DNA of 64,000 bases from Phymatolithon calcareum. Lineage: Eukaryota > Rhodophyta > Florideophyceae > Hapalidiales. Position 1 is the first letter of the stretch; each line of letters begins with the position of its first letter. The DNA is taken from the NCBI GenBank assembly GCA_977006965.1, contig OZ345378.1, positions 1,736,001 through 1,800,000 on the forward strand. Reading direction: 5' to 3'. A program made the translations under genes and the position numbers. Below the pieces are notes generated by a model, which searched no databases, was not told the DNA's origin, and saw only the letters and a program-made list of their open reading frames with translations. Shown here one piece after another: positions 45,891 to 57,513 of this stretch.

Positions 45891-48238
45891 TTCCGATAGT
45901 CGGTTGCCTTACTTTTTATACCTCTCTGCTGCTATCTATTTGCACCGTCTGGACTTCTGTTCATTCTTGTCTCTCTAGTTCTTTTCTCGCTATTAAGTTC
46001 TCTTGAAGAGAAAGTAATCCCTTTGCCTGTAACTTTAATTCCTTGTATGATTTGTATAAGAATTTCAGGTTAGTGAGCTTGAGTTTGAAAAAATTATTCT
46101 ATGTAAGGATGATCAATCTGCGTGCACCTTGAATATTCATTTACATCTTCTGTAAGAGAGCAGGAACGCAGGACGACCGCTGGGAATAGACATTTCAGAG
46201 TCCCGGGAATTAACTCTGGAGAGGCGTCGCGAAGGTATCGGCTTTCTGAGCAGCTTTCAAACTTCATTATAAGCTCTGTGTTTTTGAAGTAAATGGAACT
46301 TGAATCTTGTGCAAAACATTTCTCTTGTCTTTCTATAAGCCAACCCTACTTCCCAGCTGTTCTGAGTCCAGACGTAGGGGTCTTTATGAAGCTCATGCAC
46401 ATCATCTTTGCATTGGTAGTTAGGTGATAGCGAGCCTCTACCCAAAACAATTTTCCGCTGCACAAACGGAAGGCCCTGAGCTCGATGCCTGTAATGGAGA
46501 AGCATACTTCACAATATCTACGCCCAGAATTCGTACGCAACGCAACTGAAGTGTAGATGACTTCTTTTTCTGGTACGCGCTTATGACACGAGTGCCTGGT
46601 TCTAGATTAAGAGCTTCGGGAATGTCGGAAAAACACTCGAAACGCTAAGTAAAGCACTGAGCGCGAAATGTTGAGCAAAACGTGGAGTAGGACGTTGGCG
46701 CATCGATTGTGCAGTGAATGCTGTTTTTCTGAACGAAGTGCGATGCCAGTAGCCGAAATCCAGATATAGAGCAGTCTACGGGCTTAGGCTTCAGAAAAAT
46801 GTGCCGAATGGAATTAGCCTTCAAAAATACTGGATGCGATCGCTAGAGCTCACTATGTATTCCCCGTAGCACACGAACAGCTGCAATATTAGCGAGCAGC
46901 ACAGTGCGACGCAGAGCTCGCTCTTCGGTGTTGTACGGCCGTCGAACTCTGCGTTCCATTTCCAGATGTAGACACGCCATGGTGCGTGAGAGTAAGGAAG
47001 GACACTCTCAGGGATGACATACGGACCAATTGCGATTATTAGAGTACTGTCAGTTACTGCTCCCCCTCTTTTTACAGGGTGCGCACTTCTCGCTCCTGCT
47101 CTATTTAAGGGGCGATTCTAACCACACCTTAGACTGGAGCATCTCATTATCTCATCGGAGAGAGATCACCCCCTTTCATGATAAATCCAACCTTATCTTG
47201 ACACTCCCAGTGATTACACAGAGAGCGCTGATCGGTTCGAGAAAGTTTTCAGCAAGTACTGTGATCCGACTCAAGAGTACATCCTGAGAGTGCGCGAGGT
47301 GATGTATCTCGTCCAGTGGGATACGATTCTAAATGACTCTGGTTGCGGAAGTTTATGCGAGGCGGGGGATGGGGTTGTTAGAATGGTACTTCATGATTTA
47401 AAAGGCCATATGTGGCCGCTCGGAGTGGAAACGATGGTTTGTAGTGTCGAGAGAGGGATATGGTCGTAAGGAGCAGAATAGACGGTTTCTGGTGTCAAGA
47501 GCTGGATACGACCGTTTGCTGCGGGTGCACGAGCAGTCTTGGTCGGTTTAACCGATAAGTCCCAAACAGTTGCGGACTCTTCGATGATTTCCTTCAAAAT
47601 GGACGACGAATGGGCAGGCTTTGAGGGGGCCAATGCAAGCGCTTGCACGATCAAACCTGCAACGACGCGATGGAACAATCTTTTTGCTGCTTCTGCGGAC
47701 GGAGAGCTGCAGCACTACCATATCCAGGGATACTACTCGATACATAATCTGGGACTGTTGCTTGCCCTTAGGATGTGATATAAATTATAATCGGCTCGGC
47801 AATGATTCTACGTTATGTTATGAGAGAGCATACCTTACATATATCAGTCTCGCCAGGTACTAGATGTCGAGAGCTTAAACGTTTTAATGGGGCTTTGCCT
47901 TCACTGTGAATTCGACGCGTCACGAGTCCAGCCCATAGGATTCCTTATATACACTTCGATACTTCAGAAGAACTTAAGGGCCTCATATCATTAAACTTGT
48001 CCTATTTCCTCTACAGATAAGAGATCCTTCTCAGCACTTTGAGCACCTGAGCACCAATATATTGAAGAAGAAGTGACGAATCCGTTTTCAATTCGATGGC
48101 TTCCCTAACCATGCGAGATCCGGTGGACGCACTCAACTTTTTCAGCAACTTCCAGAAGGCTATCAAGAGTACATCACGTAATCCCTGTTGTAAGGGACGA
48201 TTTTGAAGCAGACAACCCACTATTAAGAACTCCGCTCA
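45891..48238. other. Spacer, no gene recognised; one TATA-like site
   Basis: No frame with a motif. A TATA-like CTATTTAAGGGG at about 47100 is followed by a pyrimidine-bearing start-like region, resembling the promoter part of an LTR, but no second copy exists in the window. Confidence 0.35.
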
Positions 48239-48562
48239 GTGCTAGGGCGTCTGGAGCTTAGCTCTCCGCCAGGATGTGATAGATGGACAAGCGGAGGATC
48301 TGTCAGCAGGATCGCCATGGGAAGCAATGTACTGCGTGTCCTTACCTCGTGCGATCGGGACAGCGCGTGCGTTGATGAAACAATGCAAGCATCTTTGCTT
48401 GGTGCAACCATTGACAGTGTGCCTTCTCATGGTGATAATGACATGTTTTCCGACGAGCTAATACACATTGGCGGCGCTGAACTAGACAAGGTCGAGGCAG
48501 AGCTTACAGATTCACAAAGCGATACGTCAGGGGTAGACGAGAGAGACCCCATGGCTTTCTAG
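48239..48562 (+). CDS. Hypothetical 107-codon frame, acidic C-terminus
   Basis: An open frame with an internal ATG at 48317 (MGSNVLRVLTSCDRDSACVD) and an acidic, serine-rich end (ELDKVEAELTDSQSDTSGVD). Codon composition is moderately GC-rich. The minus strand is also open here. No family is recognised. It lies 145 bp upstream of a MITE. Confidence 0.2.
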   Translation: MLGRLELSSPPGCDRWTSGGSVSRIAMGSNVLRVLTSCDRDSACVDETMQASLLGATIDSVPSHGDNDMFSDELIHIGGAELDKVEAELTDSQSDTSGVDERDPMAF

Positions 48563-48706
48563 GTTCTAATTTCGAACTGGCGAGTGCTTTGGGCTCTTGT
48601 TTCCATGAACGGGACTCTTAAGCAGACGAAGCTACAATACCGGTCCATGAGAAAATCCATTGAAGCAGATTCTAGACAGATTTATACATGATAGAACAAT
48701 GGCAGC

Positions 48707-49033
48707 CAAAGCATTGGAAAAAATAATTGCTATTGTAATTATTTAAATTATTGTTCCAATAATTTATTCCTGAGTCTCGCATATTTATTGTATTTATTGA
48801 GATCGTCGTGGTTGCGACAATTATTGTATCGGACTCCTCATTTTTTCGATCCGGTTATTCTATCGCGACAGAAAGTAGCAAGAAGGATCCAATAATTCGG
48901 GGAATAACCAGTTATTTATACCTCGCTGAACTTGAATACAATAATTTATTGCTTCTGCGTTCAACAATAAATTATTTATTCTCGACACTTTTCGAGAAAA
49001 GAATAAAAATAAATAAATAATTCCAATGCTTTG
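48707..49033. mobile_element. hAT-like MITE, 327 bp, AT-rich
   Basis: The terminal inverted repeats are CAAAGCATTGGAA and TTCCAATGCTTTG, a perfect 13-bp pair. The exact 8-bp duplication ATGGCAGC lies at 48699..48706 and 49034..49041. The interior is AT-rich with many AATAATTTATT and TATTTATT words and further inverted symmetry. Ends starting CA with 8-bp duplications fit the hAT superfamily. The ends differ from the CAGGG type, so this is a separate subfamily. No coding capacity. Confidence 0.85.
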
Positions 49034-49042
49034 ATGGCAGCC

Positions 49043-50373
49043 CAGTTACAGGCAATGCAGTCGTCCTATCATCATCTCTGAAACAACTGTCTGGCTGTCT
49101 TCCACAAATCACTATCCTGCATAAAAGGTATCATCTTTCGTTGCTACAACATTTTTTCCACGAAGTGTACTTGTTCGTGCCGCGTTGGACCGGTCAAAAG
49201 CTCGTGCACGACCCACGGGCGCTTCAGACTTAGGACCACGTCAGACACCAGTTCATATCATTTGCCCTAGCTATTATGCAAGAGCTGATATGGCTAAAAC
49301 GCCAGTGTGGCACCATATGAAGTCAACGGCATTGTGCGCTGCTTCAAACAGCTCGGCACATCTTTGCATATCCAGCTCAGACTGTGTTGACATTTGGCCT
49401 TTGGTAGCTGTCGGATCATGGCTCTACGTCCCACGAAGCTCACTTTTTATATACAATTCCAATAGTGCGGCGGAAGACGTGTTTGCGGAATACGGTGATT
49501 AGATTTGCGTATCTCTGATCAACGTGTCCGAGCGCGTAGCACTTTGTTTTGAGAACTTGGGTGCAGCCGACAATCCAACATCTCTGAAAGGTCGAATTGT
49601 AAACTCAGGGAAGGTGAGTCACATCAAGCGCCAAGACGATCAATCCTTCCATCGCCAAGTATGTTCGAATATATCGAAGCATGACGAATCCATTTCTCAT
49701 TTGTTCAACTTCGTTTTCCTACACTTCACCCTTGGACAGTGTCTCTGTTACCATACTGGGCCTCCCTGTAGAGACAGGTGACGAACTCGTAGAGATGAAT
49801 AATCACCAAGCCACCAATTACAGTTTGTGATGCCTCGCGGGTCAGCACGATCGAAGCGCTAGCGGTGAGAGAAAAACGATTTCCAGCCGAGGGGCTGGAA
49901 AGGAAAATATTGGCGATGTCGCAAAGGGAGCTGTGCTGCTCTCGCTAGTGCGATGCCTTTTTTGTTCTACCTGCAAGCCGCGCCTCTCCTAAGTACGTCT
50001 ACTCTGTTGGGCGCGCAGTCAGCTTGCTCAGGGAGCGAGGCAACCCATCGGCGCGATGACTCGTCCCTCGGACGAGAGATCATCTAGCAGCTTCGATGAG
50101 CACATGTCATAAAGTACTCTAACATTAGCGCGGCACTGTAACCGGCGCAGGGCAGTGAGAAAGTATGGTATACGTAAATGGCGCTCGCACGACCACGGGT
50201 CGGAGCGCCTCATCTTGCGGAACGTGTAGATCGAAAACTCTAACACATGCGTACAGTACTATTAATCGCCACACGGCGATTAACGCATTACATAAAATGA
50301 AGGCTAAGGCTTAGCGCGTTACAAGTTCTGGTGGATGTAGAAGGAAATATGATTCTCGCGAGTCGAACAAGCG
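49043..50373. other. Spacer with a GC-rich patch and two small hairpins
   Basis: TTCCAGCC-GAGG-GGCTGGAA (49889..49908) and CTCGTCC-CTC-GGACGAG (50059..50075, extendable by GATGA/TCATC) are small hairpins. A minus frame at 50028..50246 is GC-rich at third positions (MRRSDPWSCERHLRIPYFLT) but unrecognised. It may be a transposon remnant. Confidence 0.35.
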
Positions 50374-53300
50374 ATGAAAGAAAGAAGTACTGCTTTAAAG
50401 GCGAAGAAAACGCAGATTAAAGCAGTTTGGTCCGACTGGACCAAGCCGCTTATCAAACCTGGAGATTACATCGTTCTGCTCGAGCCAAGCTACGGAAGTA
50501 TTTCCCCTGAGCGCGCTTCAGCACTTCCTGCGACCATGCCGACATATTCTGATCGATCTTCGAGGCTTTGTATAGTGAGCAGAATTTGGAGCTCTTGCCT
50601 GAATTGCTCCAGCTCCCTCTAAATCTGTCTGCTGATAGTCTGCAGGCTCGTACTGCTCCAAAAATACCTCTTGCAAAGAGAAGGCTGACCGGACTCGGTA
50701 AGGGATATTCAAACGTTGAAGATCAGTTTTTGAGTGAAATTCTGCCGGTTCCATGTCTTTCAGATGCAAGGCGTCATTTGCCGATGAGGCACATGCGAAT
50801 CGCATGTCCGATACCAGAACGAAGAATGAAGAAGGCACATATTCTTCATTCCATGAGGCGCGGATCTACAAGTTCTTCCGTGTGTCAACCAATGTCTCCT
50901 GATGAGCCGCAGCTCGAAGACTGTTCTTCCCTCTCATCAGAGTCCACAGAATTGTTCCACTTGCAGATTCTGTCAAATTTCAAACTTATCAAAACCGAAG
51001 GTCCGCGCTGAATCCGTAATTTTACTCCCGTTAGCAGTGTTGGAATGTTGGATAAATGTGAGCCCTATTTCATATTCAGATTTACTCTAATTTGGGATGG
51101 ATTCGAAAAGGAAGTCTGCATCGGGGGATAGGATCTATCTCCTCTACCTGAAACTCCTTTAGCGGCTAGATTGTCTCCTCATTGTGCGCGCGTTATAAGC
51201 CGCACGCCACCTGGGGTCAATGGCCATATAGTGCTGGGAAAAATCATTCCCGACATTATTCAAGGGATGACATATCGTTTACCGACTAAGACGCTGATGG
51301 GGTCTCGCGCCGCACCTTCTTAGATTTGGTTGGCTTTATGGGAGACATGTCAGCGATAAACTACTTCCCAGATGTACAGGGACATAATGCGTTGCCATAT
51401 TGTGCAGGTTTTTTCATCGATATTCTACACTAGTAGGCAGTAGGTACGCTCTTGGGGAAGCGCATAGATTCTGTCAACACGCTGCTGTTCGCAACTGCGG
51501 TGCTCAAATTGAAACATGCAGATTGTTGGGAGTGAGACACATTCCTTCTCCTGCAGCACTAGTGCTTCACCTTATTCGCCATGTTATGTTTCTGGCACAA
51601 TATAGCATTCCCAAGAAATCCTTTAGTATTCCAGTTATGTACCAAAAGCTGGACTCATGCAGAGCATGTTTTGTGGCTCCCGACCATTTATTGACCGTTC
51701 ATTTGAGAGAGTGTATGTCGATTGTGCTAAAGCTGCTACCAGCCGGAAACTACAGTACTACATGTGAGAAATATATTCACGGGTTTTGAGAGATTCTGGA
51801 GTTCCCGTGCAAACCCGATTCTTCAACACTGCAAAGATGTCGCTCTTTTAAATATCAATGAAAGAGATTTACGCACATTCTCTGGTGGCTGAGGCTTGTT
51901 TTCTCGCTGGATGCAGATATGAGGATCGTAGAACCGGGGTTCATTCTCAGACTGCATTATCAGATAAGTGTTGTGAAGCTTTCCTGGTCAGAAATGATAG
52001 CATCATTTTGTTATAAACCCAGAAAAAATGGTAACAGACAAGCAAGAGGTTGAGATCAAATGTTTCAGGCGCGATCTCGTTCTGCCTCCTCTTTATCTCT
52101 TGTTACGTCTATCATTGAGTTTATATGTTTGATGCTGTTGCAACGTGCAAGCTGGTGAGCCTTCGTCGATGAGTCCGTTGCTGAGGGTATCACTCTTCAA
52201 GGCTGCAACGTAGAGCTTGCGGTTGCGACACTACTGGCGTGCTTTGTGTGTGTGAATGTTTGTGTTTTCATTGATACAGTGACTGTTGGCATGTTGAATT
52301 GAGAGCGTCTTGGCGGCTCTCTGGCCGTTCAGTAATTGTCACTAGCTACAAAGCCTTTGTTTTTCTGTTAAATCTATGTGCAATTTAGATAAGTTGTCGT
52401 AGGCGATTAATCGTCGCCTTCCAGTGGAGTGTGGACTGCAAAACGGTTCAATTGATACCTTGAAAGTAACAGGGGGGAAAAACTTCGAAAATCACTACAC
52501 AAGAACAAGCAGATTCGAGCTCAATGGCGGAGAAGCAGAGCTACGCAGGTTGCATGAAGTGGTTTCTTCCCATCTCGAAGAGACTGAAAGACTGTGTAAG
52601 ATGCCCGAAACCCGCGTTCTTCTACTTGAAGATCCTGACTGTTCGCCATACCAGAAGCTGTAGCAATCCTGGATGCACAGAGAGGCATTAATGGCTATGA
52701 AAATTGTCGACAAGCCCAATCTTCATCGACTACGGGAATTTCTGTTTACATTGCTTCGAACGGTCGGTCACATCACACGAGTAGGAGAGTTAGTGCCGGA
52801 AAAGACACATCAGGGACTAAAGCGAGCAATTTTGAAGTCCAACAATAAGGACTTTCAGCTGCATTCCATGCGATCCGCTTCGTTCAGCGACTGGGCTGGG
52901 CGACTCACAATGACTGCCGCAGGGGCATTTCAAGCCTCTCAAGCATCTCTTATCGCCTGCTGCCGCCTGTTTTCTGGAAGAGAAGCAGTTGTAGCGCTCC
53001 GTGGAAAACTGTCAGCCGAACACTGCCTACAAGTTATAGAAGCACTGAGGCCTGACGGCTTCTTGTCAAATGAGCTTCAATTACAGAGTTGTGCCGTGAT
53101 GTGTATGGTGGCATTGGACAGAAGCGAAGACGTAGTATGGAGCTTGAAAGGAGAGCTCAAGACTATACCTCAACTGTCTACATCTCATTCTAAGCTGTAG
53201 AGGTGTCTGAAATCTTCTTACTATCACGACTGGAGCAATGATTAAATTTGGGAACAGCGCGAACTCATCTTCATCGGTCGTCAAGCGCGGCGACATCATG

Positions 53301-53640
53301 GAAATCCTCTGTTACAGCCCTTCAAATTTGCGTTTCTATTGTCCACGTGTCGCGCAGCTCACCACAATCGCAAAGATACCACGCTGGAGCACACCGCCGC
53401 TCCCTCCCGATGGTTTGTCGTCGAACTATGCACTCTTACACTCACCGACCTATCTTCGACAGTTCTTGTCTCTCTGTCTTCCTTCATAGAGAATACTCAC
53501 GCTTACCCACATGCATATACGCGTTACAAGAGGTTCCAAGCCTGTATTGATCGACCTCTCTCTATTGCTACGCTAGATCATTCGGTTTAGATCTGGGCAT
53601 CACTTCGTAAATGCGTTGATTTCAACTGCGAGCCTCTCTG
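50374..53640 (+). pseudogene. Decayed large transposase-like gene (KDZ/CACTA-like, tentative)
   Basis: Several plus-strand frames in collinear order look like pieces of one protein. 50374..50622 reads KAVWSDWTKPLIKPGDYIVL. Near 51215..51400, across a frame change, come YRLPTKTLMGSR, DLVGFMGDMSAINYFPDVQG and HNALPYCAGF; this 'GD....D..GHna..pC' layout recalls the DDE core of KDZ- or CACTA-type transposases. 51400..51789 continues with HIPSPAALVLHL and VAPDHLLTVHLREC. 52673..53200 has TRVGELVPEKTHQGLKRAIL and SFSDWAGRLT. Around 53255 SSSVVKRGDIMEIL follows. At least four frame changes and several stops make it a pseudogene. The family assignment rests on motif layout from memory and is uncertain; a decayed host gene is the alternative. 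Confidence 0.45.
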
Positions 53641-54875
53641 AGAACGAACTTTTCTATCTCATTGACAAAACTCGTCGCCAATACAAGAAGTAGAGTTCTT
53701 TGCGCTAACACGAAAGTCAGGTTACCCCCAAGGAAATGGAGAAGCATTAATAATTTTCATTGCAGACCCACGCAGACTCACGCTTTCCCGACTGTAAAGA
53801 AAGCAATTTGTTTGATACATGAGGTCTCACGACTATCTCACTCACCTTCCCATTTTTTACAATCTATCAACAATCAAGCGCTTGAGTCTCGCCAACTACT
53901 CTGTAGTACAATTCGCTGATGCTCTCAGCTGTGGGGCAGTTTCAAGATATCGTCGGTCGTCCTTGTTGCGTGGAAGTCGCGCGCAGCGGTATCTCGCCAT
54001 TCACGGGGTCCCGCGATATAAATCAATGAATGTGGAAAACTATCCAAACCGGGCGATCACGAAGACTGCGAAGGTTAGGTTTGGTGGTCCGATGACATCT
54101 GCAACCAACTTCTATTCCCAAAACATCGTCGACCCGAGGTTAAATGGGTGGTCGTGATCCGTTTTTGCGTACAAACTGCAATTTTGTCGCGAAATTAGAA
54201 CCAGTGGAATCTTAGTACCATTCTCATTATACTGTAATTCTGTCGTCAGACACGTGGACTCGACTCTTCCGTCAACCGGTGCTAGTTTTATGATTCTGAT
54301 AATTATTTGCTCCTCCAGTGAGGCTGAAAATCTGAATTTGCAGTCAGGTGCATATCTGGTTTCATAAAAATTACTAAAACAGTACTTCTCTGAATTTCTT
54401 CAGTGCTCCAAAAAATGTTTTGTTGCGATTCTGTTTCGAAAATATCTAATTGTTAAATCTGCTATCAATCCCTGATCAAAATTTCCCAATCCGGTCCTGT
54501 TCCTTTCTTTTGTTTCAAATAATACAATATTATTGCTTCCGCTCGCCTTCGTTCCGAGAAATAATTTCATTGATTATCCATATCGGAAAGGGAGGCTAAG
54601 AAATTCGATCGAATCCTGTTCAATTACAGCTGGAACGGATTGGAACTGAACAAATCCGTCCGGTCCTTTCCCTACCTCTTGCTCTTCTCAATTTCACTCG
54701 CAGTGAATGAGCTTGAATTCGCGTTACGATCGTGCTTAGGAAGAGTATCAGCAAATAGTGTAGATTTCTTTGCTGCTGACGGCCCGGACCCCCCTGTAAA
54801 TTAGTGTACCTTTTTATGCTTCGGGTGATCTCTCTGTGATGCGACGCCTTAGTCTACAATGCGAACGGGATCGCG
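53641..54875. other. Spacer, nothing recognised
   Basis: AT-leaning, with short motif-free frames only (for example 53819..54157, plus). Confidence 0.45.
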
Positions 54876-55042
54876 GCTTAAATAATGTCGGGAGCGAGCG
54901 ATTGCACACACTGCGAAAAGGAGGCACTAACTGACACTAGACTAATAGTACATTGAGAGCTAGTCGTCGGTGCCTGCGATTAATCAGTTCGTTCTTGGAA
55001 GAGTCGTTGACAATAATGATATTATTGTGTTGACAGAGTCGG
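54876..55042 (+). repeat. Dispersed repeat family R2, copy 2 (LTR-like)
   Basis: Counterpart of 23630..23790. It shares the 18-mer AACTGACACTAGACTAAT and the flanking blocks in the same order. The interior here also has a small palindrome, CAATAATGATATTATTG. Confidence 0.65.
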
Positions 55043-55102
55043 TGGATAGATCGCAAAGAGCCGGTATAGAGCTTCTGTTCGGTTTCCAATCGGTCGGTAA
55101 GC

Positions 55103-55280
55103 GGGTTACAGCCCGCTTTTAATTTCGGGAGCTCTACTATAGAAAATCCCTCTGTTTTGTCCCAAGGGAGAGGTATCGGTCCAGAGGGATCCGAAGGATC
55201 CTTCGCGAGCGATATCTCTCCCTTGTGACAAAACCTCGGTGATTTTCCATCTCAGCTCCCTCAAAAGGGTGCTACAACCC
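55103..55280. repeat. Imperfect palindrome, about 80-bp arms, downstream of CysRS
   Basis: The best-matched part is GTTTTGTCCCAAGGGAGAGG against CCTCTCCCTTGTGACAAAAC-like sequence, with 27 bp and few mismatches. Weaker pairing continues outward through GGGAGCT/AGCTCCC and GGGTTACAGC/GCTACAACCC. The centre (AGAGGGATCCGAAGGATCC) is itself palindromic. It ends 60 bp from the CysRS stop codon, on its 3' side, so it could fall in the 3' untranslated region. It may be a foldback transposon; no target duplication was found. Confidence 0.7.
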
Positions 55281-55340
55281 ATACTGTACATATATCACAA
55301 GAAAAACTACATGATAAATATCCATACTCATTCCTATTTC

Positions 55341-57077
55341 TCAGGCTTCATTCTCAATAAAACTTTGAACACCCAAGCGTCTCGCCGCTTCCTGTCGTCT
55401 ACTTCTAGAAGTCATTTCTTCTCCAGCCGGCTCCCAAGTCGACGATCCATCCTTCTTGTCCTGAACCATGACGGAAAACTCTGACCTCAATCGCTCCCTC
55501 GACGTATCGCATATCGCGAATATGCGCGTCAGGTCCTTATCAGCAGCCGCGCGTCGTATTTCAGCGCGCATTTGCACCATGGCGTCAACGACATCCGTCA
55601 CACTCTTCCCGTCCGCCGTAATGGTTTGTGTCTCCGCTCCTTCATGCATACCGGATATACCAAGTATGCTCATAGTCCGCGCAATGACATCTCCAGCACC
55701 AGCCTTCGCAAGTAGCACCGCGCCGGAAACGTCACCGGCGAATTCGTGTGGAGATACCCTGTTTGAGGTCGTGATAAGCTCCGCAATCACCGCGAGCGCA
55801 CGCGGAGTGTCGAAGTCATCCACCAGAGCCTCCTCAATACTTGCACGTGCCTCCCGCACAGCATGTTCGAGCATCTCCGCGGGTGGACAGCGCGGATGCA
55901 TACGTGCGCTGCTCACAAGGTCTCCAGCCTTCCCGCCGGCAAGCGCGGTAGCCACATCCGAACGTGCAAATCGTACGAAGCGACGCACGCGCGCGAGTAG
56001 AGCGTCGGCGTGCGTGATACGCTCCGGTGCGAACTCCACGGGTGTTGCATACCTATGCAGCAGACAGAACATGCGGAATGCGTCCGCGGAGCCACCGTCC
56101 GCAAGGAATTCGCGAACGGTGACAAAGTTCTTAACTGATTTTGACATCTTGCGCCCGGAAATGTGCACGTGTCCGGCGTGCAGCCATGTGTGCGCCCAGC
56201 GCGCGGCCACCTCGCCGCTGCTGCTGCTGGCAACACTACTCATGTCGTCGGTGTCCGCGACAGTGCAGCAGCCGCCGGCCTCTGCCAGCGCAAGCTCGTT
56301 GGTGTGATGCGGGAAGCGCAGATCGATACCACCGGAGTGAATATCTAACGGCCCATTGAGCGCGGAGCTTGCCATTGTTGCACACTCTACATGCCAGCCC
56401 GGACGGCCCGGACCCCACGGGCTGGGCCATCGCGCGTTGGACGGGTCCGTATCGCGATCGGATGCACCTTTCCACAATGCGAAATCACGAGCGTCGCGCT
56501 TGCTACCGTCGGGGTCTGGTACCACTGCGTCTTCCAAAGCGCGCGAGGGGTCGAGTTGGGCGTAGCGTTCCCCTGCGGAATGTACGCTGAAGTACACGTC
56601 TCCGCCTGGCGCGGTGTACGCGGCGCCGGCTTCCACAAGATTTGCGATGAACGCTACGAGTTCTGGAATGTGCTCGGTGACGCGGAGTACGCGGGTGGGA
56701 GGGAGCACGTTTAGGGCTGCGAGATCGGCGAAAAATCTGGCCTCGAATTTGCGCGCCAGTTCCTGTGGCGAGACGGAATGCTCGGCGGCACGGGCAATAA
56801 TTTTGTCATCAACGTCAGTGACTCCGAGCGCGAAGACGATGTCGACACGGGTGAGAGCGGAGAGAACTCGACGAGCGATGTCGAACGAGACGTATGTGCG
56901 GGCGTGGCCCAGATGTGCATCGTCGTACACGGTGGGACCGCATGCATACCAAGTTAAGCGGCCAGACTCACGGGTGGACAATGTTTCCTTGCGACCGCCC
57001 CGGATGAGGGTGTTGCGGGCGCGGAACAGACGCCCGCTGCCGGCGGCGCGCAGGACGTGCCGCGCGGAGGCGCTCAT
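55341..57077 (-). CDS. CARS: Cysteinyl-tRNA synthetase (EC 6.1.1.16)
   Basis: Charges tRNA-Cys with cysteine in two steps using ATP. The 578-residue frame has no intron or break. Class I signatures: WYACGPTVYDDAHLGH (HIGH box as HLGH, residues 55-58) and GRKMSKS (KMSKS box, 310-314). Zinc ligands typical of CysRS are C46, C232 (GWHVECATMA), H257 and E261 (RFPHHTNE). A serine- and aspartate-rich insertion lies at about 271-290. The C-terminal helical region (about 340-578) fits the anticodon-binding domain and ends with a basic stretch (RSRRQEAARRLG). The N-terminal 20 residues (MSASARHVLRAAGSGRLFRA) are basic with no acidic residue, so an organelle presequence is possible; the core alignment starts near residue 21. 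I chose the ATG at 57077 because no earlier in-frame ATG is evident. Codon use is markedly GC-rich, unlike the flanks, as expected for an expressed host gene. Confidence 0.96.
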   Translation of the reverse strand: MSASARHVLRAAGSGRLFRARNTLIRGGRKETLSTRESGRLTWYACGPTVYDDAHLGHARTYVSFDIARRVLSALTRVDIVFALGVTDVDDKIIARAAEHSVSPQELARKFEARFFADLAALNVLPPTRVLRVTEHIPELVAFIANLVEAGAAYTAPGGDVYFSVHSAGERYAQLDPSRALEDAVVPDPDGSKRDARDFALWKGASDRDTDPSNARWPSPWGPGRPGWHVECATMASSALNGPLDIHSGGIDLRFPHHTNELALAEAGGCCTVADTDDMSSVASSSSGEVAARWAHTWLHAGHVHISGRKMSKSVKNFVTVREFLADGGSADAFRMFCLLHRYATPVEFAPERITHADALLARVRRFVRFARSDVATALAGGKAGDLVSSARMHPRCPPAEMLEHAVREARASIEEALVDDFDTPRALAVIAELITTSNRVSPHEFAGDVSGAVLLAKAGAGDVIARTMSILGISGMHEGAETQTITADGKSVTDVVDAMVQMRAEIRRAAADKDLTRIFAICDTSRERLRSEFSVMVQDKKDGSSTWEPAGEEMTSRSRRQEAARRLGVQSFIENEA

Positions 57078-57513
57078 TGCGAGATGCAGAGCCCTTCGAG
57101 GTCGAGTGGGACACGAGGATCCGCATCAGGCGACAATCAATTGCTGGAAATTCGCCATTTATTGATATCAGGACTGAAACATCAATTGAGAAATTCTGAT
57201 AAAAATCAGAGAAAAGAAAAATATTTACGAAAGTATGAGAATATTTTAGATATTGTAGATCAATAATATTAAGAAAGCATAAGATGTGCTGTGAAAATCA
57301 GATGAAAAGTCTAAAATCTCCCATTTTTGTGCAAACATATCTCGTTTTTCATCATTGCTGACATATCTCATGTACAGCTGAGCAAGGCGATTTCCGCGAT
57401 GACGTTAAAGATGTACCCATACATGCGCTCCAAGGGGACATTTTTACTCTGAACAACATGCGTCCGCACTGTGGGCCTCTCTTGCCCAGTCGTGTTTACG
57501 TTATGAAAGGAGT
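57078..57513. other. 5' flank of CysRS
   Basis: Drops abruptly to AT-rich sequence. On the minus strand CAATAAATGG (about 57157..57166) is a weak TATA-like candidate some 80-90 bp upstream of the ATG. Nothing else was recognised. Confidence 0.35.

Noticed and set aside
55468-56307. 279-codon plus-strand open frame
   Set aside because: It is antisense to CysRS. The GC-rich third positions of that gene remove stops on the opposite strand; no protein motif is visible.
56614-57165. 183-codon plus-strand open frame
   Set aside because: Also antisense to CysRS and explained by its codon bias.
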